Part shown: piece by piece, positions 58,085-64,000 of the stretch
Layout: each line of letters begins with the position of its first letter
Position numbering within the stretch: position 1 is the stretch's first letter
Source: Euryodendron excelsum
Lineage: Eukaryota; Streptophyta; Magnoliopsida; Ericales; Pentaphylacaceae
NCBI GenBank assembly: GCA_033060915.1
Contig: CM065378.1
Span: 14,831,501 to 14,895,500 of the forward strand
Length of the DNA: 64,000 nt
Reading direction: 5' to 3'
Program-made: the position numbers and the translations under genes
Notes under the pieces: generated by a model
Seen by the model: only the letters and a program-made list of their open reading frames with translations
Told to the model about the DNA's origin: nothing
Database searches by the model: none

Positions 58085-60544
58085 TCAACTGCCTGTCTTC
58101 TCTTTAGTAGAATTTACTTGCTTGTCTTCCATCCTTTCCCTGCTATCTTCCAAAATTACTACTTCCTCAGATTCTCTCATATTCCCTGGTATCTTCTCAC
58201 TAGATTTGCTGGAATTCTCTTCCATTTCTTTATCATTAGATTTTCCAACACCATCTACGACCTTTTCTACCTTAATATTTTCTTCAGTCCCTACAATGTC
58301 TTCTTCCTTAACAACTGTTATTACCTGAAGAAGCTCCATAGGAGTAGCTGCAGGGTCCAGCTCCCGACAACCCTTTGGGGCTTTCGGAGCTTCTTGACCA
58401 GTAAGCAAGCATGAAGGGACGTGATGAGAAAAACGGAACAGCTCTTCTCTGGGAATCCTCCTGACTTCTCTGGGGTCCAAATGCTGGTGGAACACTGTCT
58501 TGAAGCCAGCAACTTTGACCAGTGCAGTAACAGTCACTCCTAGTTCCTCGTCATAGTCTTCAAGTACTTCCACCATGTCATACTTGTGTATTACTTCATC
58601 TGCTGTCAGCTCATTCCATTCAGATGACCAATTCCTGAAGAGAGCCCAGACATCCCCCTTCCTAGGAAATATGCGAACAGCCCCACGTGCACCTTTTGTC
58701 CACCTAACCTTGTGTGAGAAAGAGTTGAGCAAGCTATTGATTTCACGTTTGCCTATTATGAAATCTCCACATGTTTTCGAGAAACCAGAACCAACCCAGT
58801 TTAGTGGGCCAAGTTCGCCGTTGGTTTTTGAATTAAGCCAACTAATCTGCATCTTGAATGGATTCAAAGAAATCACATTGTGAATCATGGCATAATAACG
58901 TGGCATGCCATCATCATCATCATATGCAGCCCATATCTGGTTTTCCCTGAAGCACCTTTCTGTCCGTTCCTTGTCAAAATCATGAAAATCTGGATCTGGT
59001 ACATCTATTGACATTGGTTCTAAAGGCTCTCTATCCACATCACCACCAGAGCTTCCAGGAGTGGATTTCTCTGCATTATTTTCATTCTTCATGTTAACTG
59101 GATTGCCAATCTTGTATTGGTCCTGTTTGGCACCATTTACCATGGCATTGTCCTTTTCCTTTACTTCCTCCTTTGCTTTCTCGTTCACATTCTTCTTGCC
59201 CTCAACAGTGGAATTGGCCGCAGTAGCTGAGTTCCATACATTCAGTTTCTTGTGAATTTCCATTCTGGCCTTCTTCATCAATAAGCTCTGAATTTCAAGA
59301 TGGGATAAATCCCATGCACTTCTATGCTTATTAGGTCCAGTTGCCCTATCTGGCTGAGAATTACACTGTTTAACTCCAGATAAACCTGTTGTTCCAGCTC
59401 CTCCAGTCCCTTTGCCCATTTGATTCACAATGTCCCTTCCATGTTTCATTGCGCCAAGATCCTCCATACCTCTTCGTCTCTTCACAGCATTAGATGATGA
59501 AATGCCACCAGTTCTCCTAGAAGCAAGATTTTTCCTTCGCAAAGCCTCATCCCTTTTTGTGGCTGCCTGTGCCTCCTCACGCTCTCTCTTCACTTTCTCA
59601 TATGCCTGCTGAACCACAGTTGCAGCTTGAGCAGCCGATGAAGCACCAGCTGTTCTAGAGAATGGACCCCACTGGAAGTTAGTATGATTAGATGAATCAG
59701 GACTACCGAACGCCCCTAATCCTACATTTGGAGTGGCTGAGTTGTTTCTTCCTGCAGTAGATACATTCTTGCTTGCTCCTTGATAATTTGAATTCTGTCG
59801 CTGCTGGGAATTGTTCCGTTGGGTGGATGCTTTAGAACCATTGGAAATCGGAGGAGCAGTTTCTATTGCAAAAAACGGCTCATGACAATTAGGACAGAGG
59901 AGATTATGGTTGAGATATGTTCTGAGATACTCGTACTGCATCTTACATCGATGGCACACAGTCCAAAAGGTAGGGAGCTTCTGCTTATGAGAGGAAGCAG
60001 GACCATAGGAGGCATTGGCCTTAGTGGTATTACCTTTCTGAACCCTAGTGTGTGGAGTTTTACTTTTGGTGAAATTGTATAAACCATTTGACCCAGGTGA
60101 TGCTGATGGACCGCCACTTGCAGGTGGGACTTTCTGTTGAATCACTTTAGCATTCCTCTTCTGGTCATATGCTAATCTCTTGGCCTTGTCAGACAACAAA
60201 CTCCAAGCCTCTGAAATAAGCTTAAATGCCCCATCAGCCCCAATAGATTTGTTTTTATCAGGGTGAAGCATCAGAGCCAGCTTCCTATACTGTTTCCTTA
60301 CCGCCTCCTCATCTGCTAATGGATTCACACCAAGTATCCCATACAAATCCGCTTCACCATTTATTCTGTTCTCGGCCGAAATATATACATCAAGGGTTGC
60401 TAACATTTGTTGAATACCTTCAAGATCAGGGTATAATGACTGGGCTTTCAAAGAAAATTTCTTTGCCCCGATAATGTCCTTTGCTGTAAACTTCTTCTCA
60501 GCAATTTGTTTTGCCCTGGTGGCCTCGTCTCTATTGCACTCCAT
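58085..60544 (-). CDS. J-domain (DnaJ) protein with C-terminal DUF3444
   Basis: Single coding exon, 819 residues from the first in-frame ATG (MECNRDEATRAKQIAEKKF). The frame extends four codons upstream only with a TTG. The N-terminal 60 residues are the plant-specific helical region typical of this class. The J-domain spans about residues 66-130 (DLYGILGVNPLADEEAVRKQ, HPD at 94-96 in LHPDKNK). A zinc-ribbon-like FWTVCHRCKMQYEY...LCPNCHEPFF follows near 205-235. Then comes a long low-complexity S/N/Q/K-rich linker. DUF3444 spans about residues 515-720 (FRENQIWAAYDDDDGMPRYY, LNPFKMQISWLNSK, FPRKGDVWALFRNW). Such proteins stimulate Hsp70; the role of DUF3444 is unknown. The acidic/basic tail after 730 is not conserved as far as I recall. 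Confidence 0.93.
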   Translation of the reverse strand: MECNRDEATRAKQIAEKKFTAKDIIGAKKFSLKAQSLYPDLEGIQQMLATLDVYISAENRINGEADLYGILGVNPLADEEAVRKQYRKLALMLHPDKNKSIGADGAFKLISEAWSLLSDKAKRLAYDQKRNAKVIQQKVPPASGGPSASPGSNGLYNFTKSKTPHTRVQKGNTTKANASYGPASSHKQKLPTFWTVCHRCKMQYEYLRTYLNHNLLCPNCHEPFFAIETAPPISNGSKASTQRNNSQQRQNSNYQGASKNVSTAGRNNSATPNVGLGAFGSPDSSNHTNFQWGPFSRTAGASSAAQAATVVQQAYEKVKREREEAQAATKRDEALRRKNLASRRTGGISSSNAVKRRRGMEDLGAMKHGRDIVNQMGKGTGGAGTTGLSGVKQCNSQPDRATGPNKHRSAWDLSHLEIQSLLMKKARMEIHKKLNVWNSATAANSTVEGKKNVNEKAKEEVKEKDNAMVNGAKQDQYKIGNPVNMKNENNAEKSTPGSSGGDVDREPLEPMSIDVPDPDFHDFDKERTERCFRENQIWAAYDDDDGMPRYYAMIHNVISLNPFKMQISWLNSKTNGELGPLNWVGSGFSKTCGDFIIGKREINSLLNSFSHKVRWTKGARGAVRIFPRKGDVWALFRNWSSEWNELTADEVIHKYDMVEVLEDYDEELGVTVTALVKVAGFKTVFHQHLDPREVRRIPREELFRFSHHVPSCLLTGQEAPKAPKGCRELDPAATPMELLQVITVVKEEDIVGTEENIKVEKVVDGVGKSNDKEMEENSSKSSEKIPGNMRESEEVVILEDSRERMEDKQVNSTKEKTGS

Positions 60545-61340
60545 TATCTTCACCAATCTTCTTCACCGCCTTCCTAGTGTATAATTACAATGAAGCCACC
60601 ACTAAAAAAATGAAAAAATCCCAGACAACCAGTATTTGGTTCTACAATTCATGGGTTTTCTCATACTTCAAGAGATGACCTGCACAGTATAACCGAACCC
60701 TAGTTCATAAAAGATGTATTAATAAACCAAGTAGAAAACAATCTCCAGCAGAAGCACACTCTGAGGAACAAAGAGACCACATCAAATCAATTCGAAGAAA
60801 TAGCTTAGCACCTTCTAATTCAATTGATTCAACTTAGCAATCACATAATACCCGAAAAATTCAAACAACTGATATGCAGAGTAATGCAATCGAGTTTAAA
60901 AAAAGGAAAATTCAAATGCAAAACAAGAGTAGTGTGATACCTATAAAATAAAAAACAAATTCTTTGCACCGTACTCTTCTCTAAATGTCAAAATTGGCTC
61001 TTGAGCTACTAAAAATGTAATAAACAAAAACCATCAAGCATCAACTGAGAAACATAATTCAGAGAATATAGACGTGAATGCTGGAATTACTGCCAAATTA
61101 CAATCAACCAGGCAAATAATCAATGGATCTACCTAATTCAAGATGTCAATCAGCTCCAACAGCTAAAATTCACCGATCAAAAGCCATAATTGGATTACAT
61201 AGAAAGGAAGCCCTAGAAACAGTGATATGAGCATTAAATGAAAGTATTTGAAGCAGTAACCGGTGGATTAGAAAGTACCTAGCTGAGAGAGTTGTATGGT
61301 TGGTTGATGAATTGGACTCGCAGAGACGCCATGGAAAGAA
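60545..61340 (-). other. 5' leader with intron and promoter side of the J-domain gene
   Basis: On the minus strand a donor CAGCTAG/GTACTT occurs at 61279/61278, suggesting a non-coding first exon above 61279 and a leader intron ending shortly before 60544. The sequence between has no coding signal. Confidence 0.4.
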
Positions 61341-63700
61341 CTCCATCACCCAATTTTTTTTGTTCTTTTTTTTTTTTTTTCTCACCCAAATCCCGAAAAT
61401 TGGAATTTTTATCAAAAACCTCTCAACACCGTAAAAATAGGACAGTATGGACTTTCCTGGGTTTGAAAGCATCTGGTTAACCCTAGGCTAACACAACCCC
61501 TCCTCCTCATTATTTTTCTCATTGGTTGGAAAACTAACTATGGTTAATATTTAACTCTGGGATTGGATGGGCAAGTGTTTACGAGTTATTAGAAATATTT
61601 TTACTTATTTTTTGCGTACTTTTTTTTTATGTAATTTTGATAATTATTGATGGTAATTTTTATAATTTAATTTCTATGCTTTATTTTATTTTTTTTATGA
61701 CATTTGGGTGTGCATAAGTTGAGTCTATACTAAATCCAAAACTAATTTGATCTTGATCGGTTCTAAAATTCTAGACCCAAATTGGTTCCATGTCTCGGAT
61801 GAGTCGAGTCAATATGGGTTGAGTAGTTCGAGTCCGTTATTATATAAAATATGGGCAGTGCTAGCCACAAGAGCGGCTGCCCAACACATTCAATGGGTAG
61901 CCGCCACCTCAGTTGGGCCCCACCAACAATAAACTAAAGTATAAATATAAGTTAATAATAATTAAGTCTAAATAATTATGATTTAAAGACATATACGCAA
62001 AATATGTAAACTTTATAGTATATATAAGTTTGGATTTTGGATCAATTCTTGATTTGGGTCGGTTCAAATCGGTTTGTGTTCAAAAAATGCGAACCTGAGA
62101 ACCGAATAAAAAATGATTGGATTCACATTTTTTAAAATCAAAATTAAACTGAACCTTTGATAAATTCAAACTAAACTAATTCAAAAAAGTCAAGTTAATT
62201 CAATTCTCTAATTTTTTTTATTATTTTGTGCACCTAAACATTTATATGCTTTATTTGGTAAAACAAATCGCCAACTTAATGCCAAAGTGGGACCCACATA
62301 TAAATCGTTACAGCTGAAAATGGATTGTTTTACTGTTTAGACCATAGGCCATAGAACTTTAGACTTCAAAGTAATTGGCCTGCGTAGGCTGGGGGGATTG
62401 TCATGTACTTTTGCAAGTTTCTAGTCTTTCCCTTCCATGGTGGGGCCAAAATCAAGATGTATGTAACTTGACAATGAATGACAATACAGGAGACTTATTT
62501 TTAAAATATTATATTTTACTGCAAATAAGGTAGGGTCTAATACTATTTTAAAATAACATTTTTTTATATTAAAGAAGAAAAAATAAGGTTGTCAAGCCCA
62601 ACCTAGATCTGCCAACCATTACTGGTCCAAATAAAGCCACTTACATTTTTTTATTATTATTTTATAATGTGAGAAAACAAGACAGAGTCATTTAAATTCA
62701 CTCTTAACCAGTAAACTCCCACAAAAATTAATAAACACACCTAATTCATCAATCTTAGACAAGGCATCAAGCAGTCAAAAATGTAAAAAGGCTTACTCCC
62801 CTCAGTGCAGTAACAATGAGTTTCACCATCAATCTTGAAGAACACCCGTTGAAAAAACTAAACTCAAAATCTGAAAGAAATTCACGTTGAAGCACCTGCA
62901 ACATGCGCATATGCTATTGGACCAACCTGACGGTGTTGCTCACTTAAAACTGGTCAAAATCCACGCCAACTTGTGCGGTGGGTTGTCCAAACAGACCCAT
63001 TTATAAATGAGTTAAAAGAAGGATTGAAAGGAGATGCCTGTTGGGTTTGGCTGAAAATTTTGTTAGCAAGTTGGTCAAGTAGTGCTCTCAAGGCTCGAAA
63101 TAAGAATGTGCCAACTTAAAATAAGAAGCATCACCGGCATGCCACCGACACCCAGACAGAAAAATTCGAATCAGATGTTGAATATGGTAAATTGGTAGGT
63201 TGTTTGACCCATGTCCATGTAAGCCCGTCCTAATTTGACTTGGTCATTAATTGGGCGGGTTCAAGCTAACTCAATTAAACATTTGAGCTGTTTTGACCCA
63301 ACTCGACCCATATGGAAGAATAAGAAAAAATTCGAATCAAATGTTGGATATGGTAAATGAGTAGTTTGTTCGACCCATGTCCATGTAAACCGGTTCTAAT
63401 CTGACCAGTTCACTAATTGGATGGGTTTGGGCTAACCCAGTTAAGCATCAGACCAGTTTTGACCCGATTCGAACCCATATTGAAGAATAAGAAGTCCTTA
63501 TAGCTGTTTGTTTCACGGACTTGCCCTTCAAATACTTTCGGCCTTTCTATTTTTGTACTGGGCCATGGGCCCGTATTGAGGATCTTCTATAAGAATGGGT
63601 GAGAATCGCTTACCGGTCTTAAAAATGGTTAATCATTTTTTTTGCTGAGGCTTAAAAATGGTTAATCGTTACACAGGATAGGATCATAGGACTACTGGAG
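61341..63700. other. Repeat-derived intergenic DNA at the right end
   Basis: Words such as GGGTCGGTTCAAATCGG, CCCAACTCGACCCATAT and GACCCGATTCGAACCCATAT recur, typical of decayed plant transposon sequence. A 166-bp direct repeat lies at 63161-63492. No gene is supportable. Confidence 0.45.
63161..63492. repeat. Tandem repeat, two diverged copies of 166 bp
   Basis: Units 63161-63326 and 63327-63492 align from AAAATTCGAATCAGATGTTG / AAAATTCGAATCAAATGTTG to CATATGGAAGAATAAG / CATATTGAAGAATAAG. They differ at many positions, so the duplication is older than the 2 kb one on the left. Confidence 0.8.
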
Positions 63701-63716
63701 TAACTCGTCGGAGACG

Positions 63717-63764
63717 ATGGAAGAGGTATCAGTCCCACACCAACCTCACGCCAGCCCAGGCAGG
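63717..63764 (+). CDS. Possible first exon of a gene leaving the window
   Basis: ATG at 63717 opens MEEVSVPHQPHASPG and then meets a possible donor (GGCAG/GTGTCT); reading on gives a stop a few codons later. A further possible splice acceptor (CTTCCAG/GTTCC) lies near 63870. The GC content rises locally. The rest of the gene would be beyond 64000, so this is a guess. Confidence 0.2.
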
Positions 63765-64000
63765 TGTCTCTCCTAATCCGATGTTATATCAAATAGCGCT
63801 CGAATCAAGTTCTCCGCGATTTGGTGTTGGAGAAATCGATTTCGTAGCAATGACTATTGTCGTCCTTCCAGGTTCCATAGTGCTTATTACAATTTTTATT
63901 TCGATCCATCGTTAGATTGTAGACTTGTAGCATTGCAATGCCTATGTTTTAAATGTGATGCCTCAAATTCTATAGTTTGATTCATTTTGATATTTGCATT

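Noticed and set aside
58122..59612. Several plus-strand frames opposite the J-domain gene
   Set aside because: Antisense shadows of a well-supported 819-residue coding exon.
1..64000. CRISPR arrays, operons, prophage or bacterial mobile systems
   Set aside because: The window is plant nuclear DNA; no regular spacer arrays or prokaryotic gene organisation were seen.

Overview
This is a stretch of flowering-plant nuclear DNA. The genes are split by canonical GT-AG introns, the flanking DNA is AT-rich, and there are many short microsatellites, small transposon remnants and typical plant protein families. The families (a miR156-targeted SPL, a miR394-targeted LCR F-box gene, an ACOS5 acyl-CoA synthetase, a GPI-anchored lipid-transfer protein) fit a dicot or magnoliid, possibly woody. 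I cannot name the species from the sequence alone. All gene models below were spliced by hand from reading frame, splice signals and family resemblance.

Layout, left to right. A PLP-transferase-fold (molybdenum-cofactor-sulfurase-like) gene lies on + (760-2224). An intronless DUF579 glucuronic-acid O-methyltransferase gene lies on - (4372-5223). Next comes an AT-rich block containing a head-to-tail duplication of about 2 kb (5602-9588), which carries splice-competent minus-strand exons of an unidentified gene. A GPI-anchored lipid-transfer protein gene (LTPG1-like, +, 13223-16995) has a 3.2 kb intron with several MITEs. A SINE with target-site duplications sits at 18086-18211. A three-finger RanBP2-type zinc-finger gene follows on + (18577-23118), then an SPL transcription factor on - (24824-30699) with an intact miR156 site. 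ACOS5/4CL-like 1 is on - (37264-41419). A repeat-rich gap (41.5-46.5 kb) includes a possible solo LTR. LCR F-box is on + (46650-51232) with a miR394 site. RAMP4/SERP, a tiny ER membrane protein, is on - (52600-54546). A J-domain plus DUF3444 protein is on - (58085-60544). The right end is repeat-derived DNA with perhaps one first exon near 63.7 kb.

The genes do not form an operon-like system. Several are linked by theme: extracellular lipid and wall polymers (DUF579 methyltransferase, LTPG, ACOS5) and miRNA-controlled development (SPL, LCR). From memory, the Arabidopsis relatives of DUF579/LTPG1 and of LCR/RAMP4/SPL10-11 lie close together on chromosome 1, so the window looks like an ancestral syntenic block. 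I saw no clearly new biological system. The strongest points for a second look are the exon-end duplication inside ACOS5 intron 1, the 2 kb duplication with conserved exons, a plant UPR-element match upstream of RAMP4, and a recurring MITE family.
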